Assembly (NCBI GenBank): GCA_026391805.1
Contig: JAPLDJ010000001.1
Span: forward strand, 59,602 to 123,601
Reading direction: 5' to 3'
Length of the DNA: 64,000 nucleotides
From: Bacteroidota bacterium
GTDB taxonomy: Bacteria > Bacteroidota > Bacteroidia > Bacteroidales > FEN-979
In this document: positions 19,597 to 27,701 of the stretch, in pieces
Position numbering within the stretch: position 1 is the stretch's first letter
How the letters are laid out: the number at the start of each line of letters is the position of its first letter
Notes under the pieces: model-generated
What the model was told of the DNA's origin: nothing
Databases searched by the model: none
What the model saw: the letters and a program-made list of their open reading frames with translations, nothing else
Position numbers and translations under genes: made by a program

Positions 19597-20367
19597 TCAA
19601 TAGTACGTAAAACTCAGAAAATAAACCTCCCCGCTTGTGGATTGTACCATCTGTTTCGTTACGCGCCCTTGTGAGTCGAACAGATAGATATAGGTCATCA
19701 CCGGGTAGCCTGAAACACTTTCCGATTTTAACAGGTTCGCTGAAGGAGTCCCGAGAAAAGATTGTCCCATGGTAAGGTTACTTATGCTGTTTTTGGAACC
19801 GGGCCAATAGTCATAAGTAAAGGTTGTTGAATAAGTTCCTGTTTGCAGCGTGGATGAAACGGTATTGCCTCCCGAGATCTGGTAGGTGTAGTCAAGCAGA
19901 CCTGTCGAATCAGGATTTTGATACTGGACGTGATGGATAGGGTAACCGGCCTGATCGTATTGCCATGTGGAAAAAATTGAATCTCCAGTTGAAAGACCGA
20001 GTGAATCATACATGACTTCAACTCCTTTAACTGCAAGCCCGCTGCTGTTCATATCGTAGGTGAGAATGTCCACCGGGCTGGTGCCTGTAGTGAATCCTTT
20101 GCGCACCACCTTGTTTGCAGAATATTCAAACCTCATTGTTCCCTGCGAGGGTAACGGATAAAGAGTAAATGACATGGTGGCGAGACGTCCATGCGCATCG
20201 TAGGCATAGAGGGCACTTTCGATGACCGCTCCCGATGTGTCAGCAAAAGTAACTGATTTAATTCTCGTCTGACTGGCAACCGGAGTCCCTGTGTTTTCAG
20301 TCTTCTTACATGAATAAAATGCTGACAGGAAGATCGCTAAGACTGCAAGCAATAGTTTTGTTTTCAT
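19597..20367 (-). CDS. Lipoprotein of unknown function with YD-repeat-like segments
   Basis: 256 residues with a lipoprotein signal ending AFYSC (Cys20), then a mostly beta sequence. Segments such as ALYAYDAHGRLATMSF, DYTYQISGGN and IYLFDSQGRVTKQM resemble the YD/RHS-like motif (YdxxGr) seen in many Bacteroidetes lipoproteins. No catalytic motif is visible. It is monocistronic and flanked on both sides by heptamer arrays. Confidence 0.75.
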   Translation of the reverse strand: MKTKLLLAVLAIFLSAFYSCKKTENTGTPVASQTRIKSVTFADTSGAVIESALYAYDAHGRLATMSFTLYPLPSQGTMRFEYSANKVVRKGFTTGTSPVDILTYDMNSSGLAVKGVEVMYDSLGLSTGDSIFSTWQYDQAGYPIHHVQYQNPDSTGLLDYTYQISGGNTVSSTLQTGTYSTTFTYDYWPGSKNSISNLTMGQSFLGTPSANLLKSESVSGYPVMTYIYLFDSQGRVTKQMVQSTSGEVYFLSFTYY

Positions 20368-20411
20368 AATTCAATTTGTCTTTCATCAACTGATGATTAA
20401 AATTAATATTT

Positions 20412-20568
20412 ATTTACCACAGATTTCACACCTGCCTGCCGCAGGCAGGGATTACACAGATTTTTTCCATCTTCCATCCTCAGTCCTCAGTCTTCAGTCC
20501 TCAGTCTTCAGTCCTCAGTCTGCAGTCTGCAGTCTTCGATCCTCTGATCTCCGACCTCCGACCTCGGT
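20412..20568. repeat. ACCACAGATT element with palindrome, followed by thirteen heptamers
   Basis: At 20412-20462 an ACCACAGATTTCACA/ATTACACAGATT element is interrupted by a shortened palindrome, CCTGCCTGCCGCAGGCAGG. From 20478 thirteen heptamers run to 20568: CCTCAGT, CCTCAGT, CTTCAGT, CCTCAGT, CTTCAGT, CCTCAGT, CTGCAGT twice, CTTCGAT, CCTCTGA, TCTCCGA, CCTCCGA, CCTCGGT. Confidence 0.95.
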
Positions 20569-20570
20569 CT

Positions 20571-21758
20571 TCACAGCGACTTAAACCTGTCCCTGAGATC
20601 CATCATCGGCTTCTCATAATATTTAAATAGCAGGGTAGAGGTTGCGAGTACAAGGATCCAGTAAATGCCATACAGCCCCCATGCCGAACGCGGTCCCCAT
20701 GGCGGGAAGTTGGCATAGATCACCTCTGATATGAGGGCGAGGTTCAGCAGGTACATGGAGTAGGAGATAAGGCTGATGTGGGTGAAGAACCTGACAAAGA
20801 TCTTCGGCCCTTTCCGGATGCTGTCGAACTTGGGAAGAAGAAGAAAACAGCAAAAGCTCTCGATGAAGATGCGAAAAACCTTGGTGAAGAAAAGGTTCGG
20901 CTCAAAGGGAATGTACATGATTACGTAGCAGGCAACGATACCTGTGAAAAAGCATATATTTCTTGATCTTTTCCAGAAGACAGGATACCACCGCCTGATA
21001 TACGCGGCCAGTATGCCCAGTGCGATGCTGTCGAGTCGGTAGATAACCACCTTCTTGATCTGCGTTCCGAGCCTGAAATCGGTGACATTCATCCTGGATG
21101 CGATGAAAATCCTTAACAGCAACGGCGTCAGGAGAAGGACAAGTATGGCTGCAAGGAAGATGTACCTTTTTCGGACCTTGAAAAAGTTCATCACCAGGAA
21201 GAGGATCAGAAGTATGACCGGGAAAAGGAGATAGAACCACTCTTCGATGCTGAGGCTCCATGATTCCCAGAAGAAATCAACGAAAGGGCCGGAAAAGTTC
21301 TGAAGAAAGAAAAAGAACTTCCAGTTGAACTGTGTGAAATCTTCATGGATGATGCCGAAGTAGACGACAAGGATATTCAGCAACAGGACCAGGTAATAAT
21401 TCGGAAGCGTCCTGAACCATCGGCGGATCCAGAATGTCCGGACGGTTTTAAAACTGAATCCTTCAGGTTTTTCAAATGCCCTGATCAGCATGCTCCCGAT
21501 GAGGAAACCGCTGAGCACGAAAAACAGCTCGACGCCGTTGATCATCTTTATCCAGGGAAAGTGGGTGTTGGCCTTGTCGAGCATAAGCCCATGCTCGAGC
21601 ACCACGAAGATGATGGCCAGCGCACGCATGATGTCGAGCCCGTAGACCCGGTTCTCGTAATCGGGATGGAGGAGGAAAATGTTCCGGGTCTTCCGGAGGA
21701 GTTTGATCACAGGCTTCATGAAGATGGATTCATGCCCCGCAAATGTAATGAAATTCAT
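20571..21758 (-). CDS. Acyltransferase 3 (OafA/YrhL-type) membrane protein
   Basis: 395 residues, about ten membrane helices. The N-terminal signature is YGLDIMRALAIIFVVLEHG, with the conserved R and H of the acyltransferase-3 family, followed by FLSGFLIGSML. Such enzymes O-acetylate envelope polysaccharides or other surface molecules. The ATG at 21758 overlaps the stop of the upstream M1 peptidase gene by four bases (ATGA), so translation is probably coupled. An internal ATG at 21719 is an alternative start. Confidence 0.9.
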   Translation of the reverse strand: MNFITFAGHESIFMKPVIKLLRKTRNIFLLHPDYENRVYGLDIMRALAIIFVVLEHGLMLDKANTHFPWIKMINGVELFFVLSGFLIGSMLIRAFEKPEGFSFKTVRTFWIRRWFRTLPNYYLVLLLNILVVYFGIIHEDFTQFNWKFFFFLQNFSGPFVDFFWESWSLSIEEWFYLLFPVILLILFLVMNFFKVRKRYIFLAAILVLLLTPLLLRIFIASRMNVTDFRLGTQIKKVVIYRLDSIALGILAAYIRRWYPVFWKRSRNICFFTGIVACYVIMYIPFEPNLFFTKVFRIFIESFCCFLLLPKFDSIRKGPKIFVRFFTHISLISYSMYLLNLALISEVIYANFPPWGPRSAWGLYGIYWILVLATSTLLFKYYEKPMMDLRDRFKSL

Positions 21759-23692
21759 TCTTTCCCGTGCGTGATCACCATCTTCTTCACCTTAACATTT
21801 GATCCGGCAATGATCCGGTAAAAATAGGTTCCGGCCCTGAACCCTGAACAATCAAGATTCAGGATGTGTTTTCCTGCCGGCCTGTACCCGGAATAAGGTG
21901 TAGAAATGATCCTTCCTGTGATATCAAGGATCTCAAAACGGATCTGCTCAGGAAACTGAAGGTAATACGGGATCTCGGTTCTGTCGCCTGCAGGGTTTGG
22001 AATGTTCTGATAAAGCATGACGGGTCCGGACCCTGTTGTGATCTCACGGATGCCAAGGTTGGTGGTTCCTTCCTTCAGCATGATGTTGGTATCGGCATCA
22101 AAGACAAGCCGAACCGGTTCTTTTGTAAAGTCCCAGGTGAAAAGCTGGTCGTTCCTGTCATTGATGATCCGGAGATCAGTTTTACTGCTGTCTGCAAAAA
22201 CGATCCTCACCGGAAGGATCATACGGAAGAACCCCGGGCTTGCCTGTATCTGCTTTGCCAGGAACCGGATGGTCCACGAACTGCCTCCGTTCTGAACGAT
22301 ATCATAGCTGTTCTGGTATTTTGGGTGATTGGGCCGGAAGACCCAGTCGCTGAAGAACCAGGAATAATCTTTACCCGATACATGGTTAACGATCTTCATC
22401 AGATCGCCGATTGCTGCCGACCGGTAACGCAGTGTGGTATCGAGGCAATAGGTATTCAGTACCTGCAGGAATGTCGTATCCCCCAGTAAATAACGCAGCT
22501 GGTGGACCATGCAGGCACCTTTCATGTATGTGATGTAGGTGTTGAAAAGGGTGTCGAACGCAGGCGTCCTGACCGCCCATGAGGAATCGGATAAGGCCCA
22601 GCCAGGATTATTTTGCAGGTAAGGTTTTGCATACCGCTCGATCATAAAGGTTTTATAGGATGCATATCCCTCATTGTGTTCCTGCCAGTAAACTGTTGCC
22701 CAGGTGGCGAAACCTTCATGCAGCCACAGATCTGCCCATGTCGCGCAGGTGATCATATCCCCGAACCACATGTGCACAAACTCATGAACTGCGAGCGATT
22801 CACGCCAGCAGGTGGAACAGAGTGTGATCAGGGTCTGGTTTTCCATCGCACCCCCGTAGAAAAGTTCGTTCAGGCTTGCAAAGCCGGCTTTCTCAAAAGG
22901 ATATTTGCAGAAGATGCCGGAGAAGAAATCAGCCATGGGAACAAATGCATCCGAAACAGGATCGGGATTTTCACCCGGCCTGAAATAATATCTCACAGGA
23001 ATGCTGTCGGCAGGATTTGCCGTTGTGTGCCAGTACTGCGTTCTCAGGCTGTAATCGGTGGCGGCTGCGATCACCACAAGATAGGTAGCAACGGGGTCCC
23101 TGCTTTTCCAATCAACCCATAACCATCCGCCTGAAACAACAGAATCTATTTGGAGTCCGTTGGATGCAAACTTTACATTTAAGGGTATTTTTGCTTCGAC
23201 CTGAACCGTGGCCTTGTCATAAGGAACATCGTGGCAAGGGAACCATTTCCGGGCTCCTTCCGGCTCACAATTCGTAAAGACCATCCCGTTCCCTGCAAAA
23301 AATGCATTGTCGGATATATTCCGGTGCATGTATGAGATTTCTACCCGGATGGTATCTCCCGGAGCATAAGAGTGGCCGGGGTTGATTGTGAGAATATTAT
23401 TCTGATGGGTGAAGGGAACATCGATCCAATCAACCTTAACCCAGTAAATTTGAAGAGAAGCTGTGTCGGCATTCAGTTGGAATGAATCGATGGTTGAATC
23501 TGCCTGGATCCACATGATCGTCCCTGCGTTAAAGGACCGGGGATAGGGAGCGAAAAAGCAGTCGTAAAGATCCAGGGACAGAAAGTAGCTTTTAACATGA
23601 TATGTGCGCGGAACTTCCGATTTCACCTGCCATGATAATCCTGTCAGCAAAAGGATGATAAGTAACAAACATTTTGACCTGTAAATACCCAT
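21755..23692 (-). CDS. Secreted M1-family metallopeptidase with T9SS sorting domain
   Basis: 645 residues: signal peptide (about 1-25), an aminopeptidase N-like domain and a C-terminal type A sorting domain. The exopeptidase motif is GGAMENQTL (about 280-288). The zinc site is HEFVH (303-307) plus Glu326 in LHEGFATW, the expected 18-residue spacing. The last 80 residues (NIPNPAGDRTEIPYYL, RFEILDITGRII, GTYFYRIIAGSNVKVKKMVI) form the type IX secretion CTD, so the enzyme should reach the cell surface or medium. It is translationally coupled to an acyltransferase, an unusual pairing. Confidence 0.95.
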   Translation of the reverse strand: MGIYRSKCLLLIILLLTGLSWQVKSEVPRTYHVKSYFLSLDLYDCFFAPYPRSFNAGTIMWIQADSTIDSFQLNADTASLQIYWVKVDWIDVPFTHQNNILTINPGHSYAPGDTIRVEISYMHRNISDNAFFAGNGMVFTNCEPEGARKWFPCHDVPYDKATVQVEAKIPLNVKFASNGLQIDSVVSGGWLWVDWKSRDPVATYLVVIAAATDYSLRTQYWHTTANPADSIPVRYYFRPGENPDPVSDAFVPMADFFSGIFCKYPFEKAGFASLNELFYGGAMENQTLITLCSTCWRESLAVHEFVHMWFGDMITCATWADLWLHEGFATWATVYWQEHNEGYASYKTFMIERYAKPYLQNNPGWALSDSSWAVRTPAFDTLFNTYITYMKGACMVHQLRYLLGDTTFLQVLNTYCLDTTLRYRSAAIGDLMKIVNHVSGKDYSWFFSDWVFRPNHPKYQNSYDIVQNGGSSWTIRFLAKQIQASPGFFRMILPVRIVFADSSKTDLRIINDRNDQLFTWDFTKEPVRLVFDADTNIMLKEGTTNLGIREITTGSGPVMLYQNIPNPAGDRTEIPYYLQFPEQIRFEILDITGRIISTPYSGYRPAGKHILNLDCSGFRAGTYFYRIIAGSNVKVKKMVITHGKE

Positions 23693-23717
23693 AAGTTTAC
23701 GATTTACGGTTTATCAA

Positions 23718-23896
23718 TAATTTCGTGTTTTTCGTGTCTCCCTGCCTGCCGGCAGGCAGGCTTCGTGGAATTTCGTGTAATTATTTTTTCACCACAGATT
23801 TCCACAGATTATCACAGATTTGTCACAGAAATAATTCCTGTATTCCCATATTCCCGAATTGCCATATTTTAATTCGCCATTTCGCTATTTCGCTAT
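23718..23896. repeat. TTTCGTG/palindrome/ACCACAGATT repeat and ATTTCGCT octamers
   Basis: TTTCGTG words flank the palindrome CCTGCCTGCCGGCAGGCAGG (23741-23760), the same arrangement as at 16.6 kb, followed by ACCACAGATT/CCACAGATT/TCACAGATT/TCACAGAA (23787-23830). From 23876 ATTTCGCT repeats run into the last codons of the GH47 gene, so repeat sequence encodes its final residues. Confidence 0.9.
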
Positions 23897-25246
23897 CTTG
23901 AAGGGATGTGCTTCCGTCGTAAAGACAATCTTTTTGAGATCCAGGTTGCTTTCCGGCGCAAAGATCAGGTATGCATATTTCAGCGTCTCTGCAAAGAAAA
24001 AGCTTTCCATTGAGTCTTCCAGTTCCAGTGTGCGCACATCCTTTACCGCGGCAAATCCCGCTTCTGTTCTGCAGGTTGAGAGAATATCATCAATCATCCG
24101 CTTTCCCATCCGCAGGAATTGTTCATCGTGAGTCTCGCGATAGAGGTAAAAGCAACTTTCAAGATTTTCCGGCCGCAGTGCATAGTTCGGGTAAGTAATG
24201 GAATCGGTTCTGAAGTTGAATTCTTCCGGTTCAATTTTGAACTTAACCCACATATAGGTATTCCCCTGCTGGATGTTCTGAGCCAGCGTAAGATTGCCCG
24301 AAAGGGTTAGTATGCCTGCATAAAATGCATCCAGTGCGCCGTACAGCGGATGCGTTTCTTTTCCGGTGTTCATATCAACCCGGGTAAAAAAGGCACCCTT
24401 CTGGGTTTTGACATAAAGGTATTTTATGATCGCCACATTGGAAGTATCCCAGGCAGCCTTGCAGTCCTTGTCGCCAAACAGCAGCCATGCCTTGTAGAGG
24501 TATTCATAGTACGAATCGATCCTTGCGCCGATCTGGCTTTCGGTATTCACCCATTTCCCGGTGGTGACATCAATCACGGTTCCTACAAGCCCGATCCTGC
24601 TTCTCCTTTTGAAGACTTCAAATGATGCCTTTTTTGCAGTTTTATAATAGATAGAATCACCTGTATATTGTGTCAGTTTGCCGAATTCAAGCAGGCAGGT
24701 GCCGATCTCTGCAGGATTGTTCAGTGCATCACGGGTTTTTCCCGTAACCAGGTTCACATACCGGAACGGCATGCCGGTTGGCGAATTAAATGCAGGCAGC
24801 AGCCGTTTGCCGAGATCCTTTGCCAGGTTGAGAAAGCGCGGATCACCATCGAGTTCATACGAGGCGATCAATCCTCCTAAAAACCGGATGGTAACTTCAA
24901 ACACCTGCACATCCATGTTCCTGTTGAAATTCAGTCCTGAAAAGATCAGCGCCTTTGCCTCTTCAGCCTCCTTCTTCATTTTCATGAGAACAAAGGTGTC
25001 GAAAGCATCCACCGGCGTCATCATCAGGCTGGACGAGTACCAGTTCATGCCTTTCCTGCTGATCGGCATGAGGGCATCATAACCATTTGCATACTGTTTA
25101 TACCCGGTCCACGCATGATGGCATGCTTCAACGATCCTGTCGCATTGTTGCTTTTTCGCTTCTTCACTCAGATGCTGAGCCGGTAGCTGATACGCGATCG
25201 CAATAAGGATCGGGATTAATAAGATGCTAAGTGGTTTTACTTTCAT
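23885..25246 (-). CDS. Exported glycoside hydrolase family 47 (alpha-1,2-mannosidase-type)
   Basis: 453 residues after start ATG 25246, with a signal peptide ending about QLPAQ. The GH47 (alpha/alpha)7-barrel motifs are clear: YKQYANGYDALMPIS, PTGMPFRYVNL, QIGARIDSYYEYLYKAWLLF, LRPENLESCFYLYR, DSMESFFFAETLKYAYLIF and the terminal FTTEAHPF with the calcium-binding Thr. GH47 enzymes remove alpha-1,2-linked mannose and are best known from eukaryotic ER/Golgi processing; bacterial members exist but are uncommon. Catalytic acids correspond to the Glu residues in these motifs. Substrate here is inferred only. Confidence 0.9.
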   Translation of the reverse strand: MKVKPLSILLIPILIAIAYQLPAQHLSEEAKKQQCDRIVEACHHAWTGYKQYANGYDALMPISRKGMNWYSSSLMMTPVDAFDTFVLMKMKKEAEEAKALIFSGLNFNRNMDVQVFEVTIRFLGGLIASYELDGDPRFLNLAKDLGKRLLPAFNSPTGMPFRYVNLVTGKTRDALNNPAEIGTCLLEFGKLTQYTGDSIYYKTAKKASFEVFKRRSRIGLVGTVIDVTTGKWVNTESQIGARIDSYYEYLYKAWLLFGDKDCKAAWDTSNVAIIKYLYVKTQKGAFFTRVDMNTGKETHPLYGALDAFYAGILTLSGNLTLAQNIQQGNTYMWVKFKIEPEEFNFRTDSITYPNYALRPENLESCFYLYRETHDEQFLRMGKRMIDDILSTCRTEAGFAAVKDVRTLELEDSMESFFFAETLKYAYLIFAPESNLDLKKIVFTTEAHPFKIAK

Positions 25247-25247
25247 A

Positions 25248-25296
25248 GATGCTGGATGCTGGATATTCGCCAATCGCCAATCGCTTTTCGCTACTT
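25248..25296. repeat. Seven-unit heptamer array that changes motif in phase
   Basis: GATGCTG, GATGCTG, GATATTC, GCCAATC, GCCAATC, GCTTTTC, GCTACTT. Two different parent heptamers (GATGCTG and GCCAATC) sit in one uninterrupted 7-base phase, directly upstream of the GH47 start codon. Confidence 0.9.
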
Positions 25297-25313
25297 TACA
25301 AAGTTACAACTCC

Positions 25314-25358
25314 TTTATAAACTTTAAAAACTTTATAAACTTTACAAACTTTCCGAAC
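25314..25358. repeat. TTTATAAAC nine-base repeat array
   Basis: Five 9-mers: TTTATAAAC, TTTAAAAAC, TTTATAAAC, TTTACAAAC, TTTCCGAAC. It ends just before the ispH -7 element. Related arrays lie at 10632-10672 and 52504-52540 in the opposite orientation. Confidence 0.9.
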
Positions 25359-25371
25359 TGCATCTTCTTCG

Positions 25372-25379
25372 TACCTTTG
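25372..25379 (+). promoter_or_regulatory. Candidate -7 element of ispH
   Basis: TACCTTTG matches TAnnTTTG and lies 18 bases before the ispH ATG. The 9-mer array immediately upstream would supply TTTn sequences near the -33 position. Confidence 0.55.
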
Positions 25380-25397
25380 CCGTGAAACTGAGAATCG

Positions 25398-26276
25398 ATG
25401 GACGTAACGATTGATCCGAATTCGGGTTTTTGCTTTGGTGTTGTCTATGCGATCGAGATTGCTGAGCGTGAACTTGCGGGTGGCAATAAACTCTATTGCC
25501 TCGGCGATATCGTTCACAACAACATGGAGGTGAACCGCCTGAAAGAAATGGGACTGATCATCATCGGGCATGATGAACTCGATCAGCTGCACGATTGCAA
25601 GGTGCTGATCCGTGCCCATGGAGAACCGCCTGAGACCTACCGGATCGCGTTAAAGAACAATCTGCAATTGCTCGATGCTTCCTGTCCGATCGTACTGAAC
25701 CTGCAGAATGAGATCCGCTATGGATTCCAGGAGATACAGGAGAAGGAGGGACAGGTCGTTATTTACGGCAAGGAAGGACATGCCGAAGTGAACGGGCTGA
25801 GGGGGCAGACCATGGGGAAGGCCATCGTGATCGGAAGCGAGGATGACCTTGATAAGATCGATTTTGCAAAACCGGTGCACCTTTATGCTCAGACCACAAA
25901 AAGCATTGAAGGATTCCATGCCATCGTGGAGACGATCCGGTTGCGGATGGAAAAGGCAAGGCCCGGCAGCGCTGCCGATTTCCGGTGGAATGATACCATC
26001 TGCCGGCAGGTATCCAACCGTTCCGGGAAACTCCGGGAATTTGCAGCTAAATTCGACGTCGTGATCTTCGTCAGCGGAAAGAAAAGTTCCAACGGGATGA
26101 TCCTTTACGACGAATGCCGTGAGATCAACCCGGATACCTTCCTGGTTTCCGGCCCGGATGAGCTGAAAAAAGAATGGTTTAAAAACGCGGGAAAAGTCGG
26201 TGTTTGCGGCGCTACTTCAACCCCTATGTGGCTGATGGAAGAGGTTGCCGCACAGATCCGGACATTCAAATCCTGA
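25398..26276 (+). CDS. ispH: 4-hydroxy-3-methylbut-2-enyl diphosphate reductase
   Basis: 292-residue iron-sulfur enzyme, last step of the MEP isoprenoid pathway, making IPP and DMAPP. Conserved cluster cysteines are visible at Cys12 (SGFCFGV), about Cys96 (DASCPIV) and about Cys201 (DTICRQVSNR). His motifs are in LGDIVHNN and VLIRAHGEPP. The end, GVCGATSTPMWLMEEV, also fits. It leads a compact run: recF starts two bases after its stop, then DUF721 and a hotdog protein. Confidence 0.97.
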   Translation: MDVTIDPNSGFCFGVVYAIEIAERELAGGNKLYCLGDIVHNNMEVNRLKEMGLIIIGHDELDQLHDCKVLIRAHGEPPETYRIALKNNLQLLDASCPIVLNLQNEIRYGFQEIQEKEGQVVIYGKEGHAEVNGLRGQTMGKAIVIGSEDDLDKIDFAKPVHLYAQTTKSIEGFHAIVETIRLRMEKARPGSAADFRWNDTICRQVSNRSGKLREFAAKFDVVIFVSGKKSSNGMILYDECREINPDTFLVSGPDELKKEWFKNAGKVGVCGATSTPMWLMEEVAAQIRTFKS

Positions 26277-26278
26277 AC

Positions 26279-27379
26279 ATGTACCTGAAGAAACTTACGC
26301 TGACCAACTTTAAAAATTACAGCCAGGCTGATTACCAGTTCACGGACAAGATCAACTGTTTTGTCGGGAATAATGGTGTGGGAAAAACCAACCTGCTGGA
26401 TGCCATCCATTACCTCTCCTTCTGTAAAAGCTATTTCAACCCGATCGACAGCCAGAACATACGGCACCAGGAAGATTTCTTTGCCATCAATGGCGTGTAC
26501 ATCCGCAAGGAAGATTCCCCGGAACACCTTCAATGCATCCAGAAGCGGAATCACCGGAAGAAATTCCTCCTGAACAAAAAGGAATACGACCGGCTGGCGG
26601 ATCACATCGGACAGTTCCCGCTGGTTATGATCTCTCCTTACGACCGCGACCTGATCAACGATGGCAGCGAGCTCCGGAGGAAGTACATCGACAGCGTGAT
26701 CTCCCAGTTTGACAAGTTTTACCTCGACGACCTGATCAACTATCATAAAGCGCTTTTCCAGCGCAACGCCCTGCTGAAAACATTCAGTGAACGGAAATAT
26801 TTTGATACCGGTGAACTCGAGATCTGGGATGAGCAGATGATCCGGCTCGGAACGATCATCCATGAGAAGCGAAAAACGTTCCTCGACCAGTTCATTCCGA
26901 TCTTCCGTCACTATTTTAACTTTATCAGCTGTGAAGAAGAGAAGGTCGATATTCTTTACCAGTCGCAGCTGTCAGACGGGGAATACGGTGCTCTGCTTGC
27001 AGATGCCGTTGGCCGCGACCGTTCAGCCCAGTATTCCACCGTGGGAATTCACAAGGATGATTTGGATTTCATGATATCCGGCTACCCCGCAAAACGTTTC
27101 GGGTCACAGGGACAGCAAAAAGCATTCGTGATCGCCATCAAGCTTGCGCAATTCGATTATACAAGGAATATCAAGGGATTCAAGCCGGTGCTGCTGCTCG
27201 ATGACGTCTTCGACAAGCTGGATGACCTGCGTGTCCAGCAACTGATCAGCCTGGTCAGCGAGAATAATTTCGGACAGGTTTTCATTACCGATACATCCGA
27301 AGACCGTATCCGGAAGATTTTTGACAACATGGAGATCGAGCATAAAATATTCAGGATTTCATCGGCTGTGAGTGGCTGA
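26279..27379 (+). CDS. recF: DNA replication/repair protein RecF
   Basis: 366 residues beginning MYLKKLTLTNFKNYSQADYQ, the usual RecF start. Walker A is GNNGVGKTN (about 31-39), the ABC signature lies in RFGSQGQQKAFVIAIKLAQ, and Walker B is KPVLLLDDVFDKLD. RecF loads RecA at gapped DNA with RecO and RecR. Start ATG 26279 is two bases after ispH; longer frames starting inside ispH are not credible. It is not next to dnaN or dnaA here but forms a pair with the DUF721 gene, as is common in Bacteroidetes. Confidence 0.97.
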   Translation: MYLKKLTLTNFKNYSQADYQFTDKINCFVGNNGVGKTNLLDAIHYLSFCKSYFNPIDSQNIRHQEDFFAINGVYIRKEDSPEHLQCIQKRNHRKKFLLNKKEYDRLADHIGQFPLVMISPYDRDLINDGSELRRKYIDSVISQFDKFYLDDLINYHKALFQRNALLKTFSERKYFDTGELEIWDEQMIRLGTIIHEKRKTFLDQFIPIFRHYFNFISCEEEKVDILYQSQLSDGEYGALLADAVGRDRSAQYSTVGIHKDDLDFMISGYPAKRFGSQGQQKAFVIAIKLAQFDYTRNIKGFKPVLLLDDVFDKLDDLRVQQLISLVSENNFGQVFITDTSEDRIRKIFDNMEIEHKIFRISSAVSG

Positions 27380-27385
27380 ATTTTG

Positions 27386-27393
27386 TACCTTTG
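27386..27393 (+). promoter_or_regulatory. Candidate internal -7 element before the DUF721 gene
   Basis: TACCTTTG, identical to the ispH element, lies 17 bases before the DUF721 ATG and just after the recF stop. It may allow separate expression of the last two genes of the run. No clear -33 element. Confidence 0.45.
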
Positions 27394-27410
27394 CCACCCA
27401 AAATTGCCAA

Positions 27411-27701
27411 ATGCCACGATCCAATGACCAGTCGCTGGGAGATGCCATCCGGCAATTTCTTCACTCCTATCACCTTGAAGACAAACTCAATGAGACCAGG
27501 GTCATCCAGTCGTGGGAGAAGATCGTAGGCCCGATGGTTGCAAAATATACGAAAGGACTCTACATCAAAAATAAGATCCTTTTTGTGAAAGTGGAATCTG
27601 CAGCATTGCGGCAGGAACTGAATTTCTCCCGGTCGCGCATTGTGCAGGAGCTGAATGAAGAGGTTAAAGCAAAGGTCATTGAAGACATCGTACTAAAGTA
27701 A
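27411..27701 (+). CDS. DUF721 (DciA-like) protein
   Basis: 96 residues: DNQSLGDAIRQFL-like N-terminal segment, then VIQSWEKIVGPMVAKYT, LYIKNKILFVKVESAALRQEL and NFSRSRIVQELNEE, the pattern of DUF721. Members of this superfamily (DciA) recruit or load the replicative helicase in bacteria without DnaC/DnaI, so a replication role is plausible and fits its position after recF. The start at ATG 27411 avoids an extension into the recF tail. The next gene starts on the base after its stop. Confidence 0.88.
   Translation: MPRSNDQSLGDAIRQFLHSYHLEDKLNETRVIQSWEKIVGPMVAKYTKGLYIKNKILFVKVESAALRQELNFSRSRIVQELNEEVKAKVIEDIVLK

Noticed and set aside
19474..20568. CRISPR-like appearance of regular repeats
   Set aside because: Units are 7 bases and contiguous, with no spacers of 25-40 bases and no cas genes, so this is not a CRISPR array.
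23741..23760. Palindrome as the end of an insertion sequence
   Set aside because: No transposase and no target duplications are visible; the same palindrome recurs within a repeat family, not at gene boundaries of an element.
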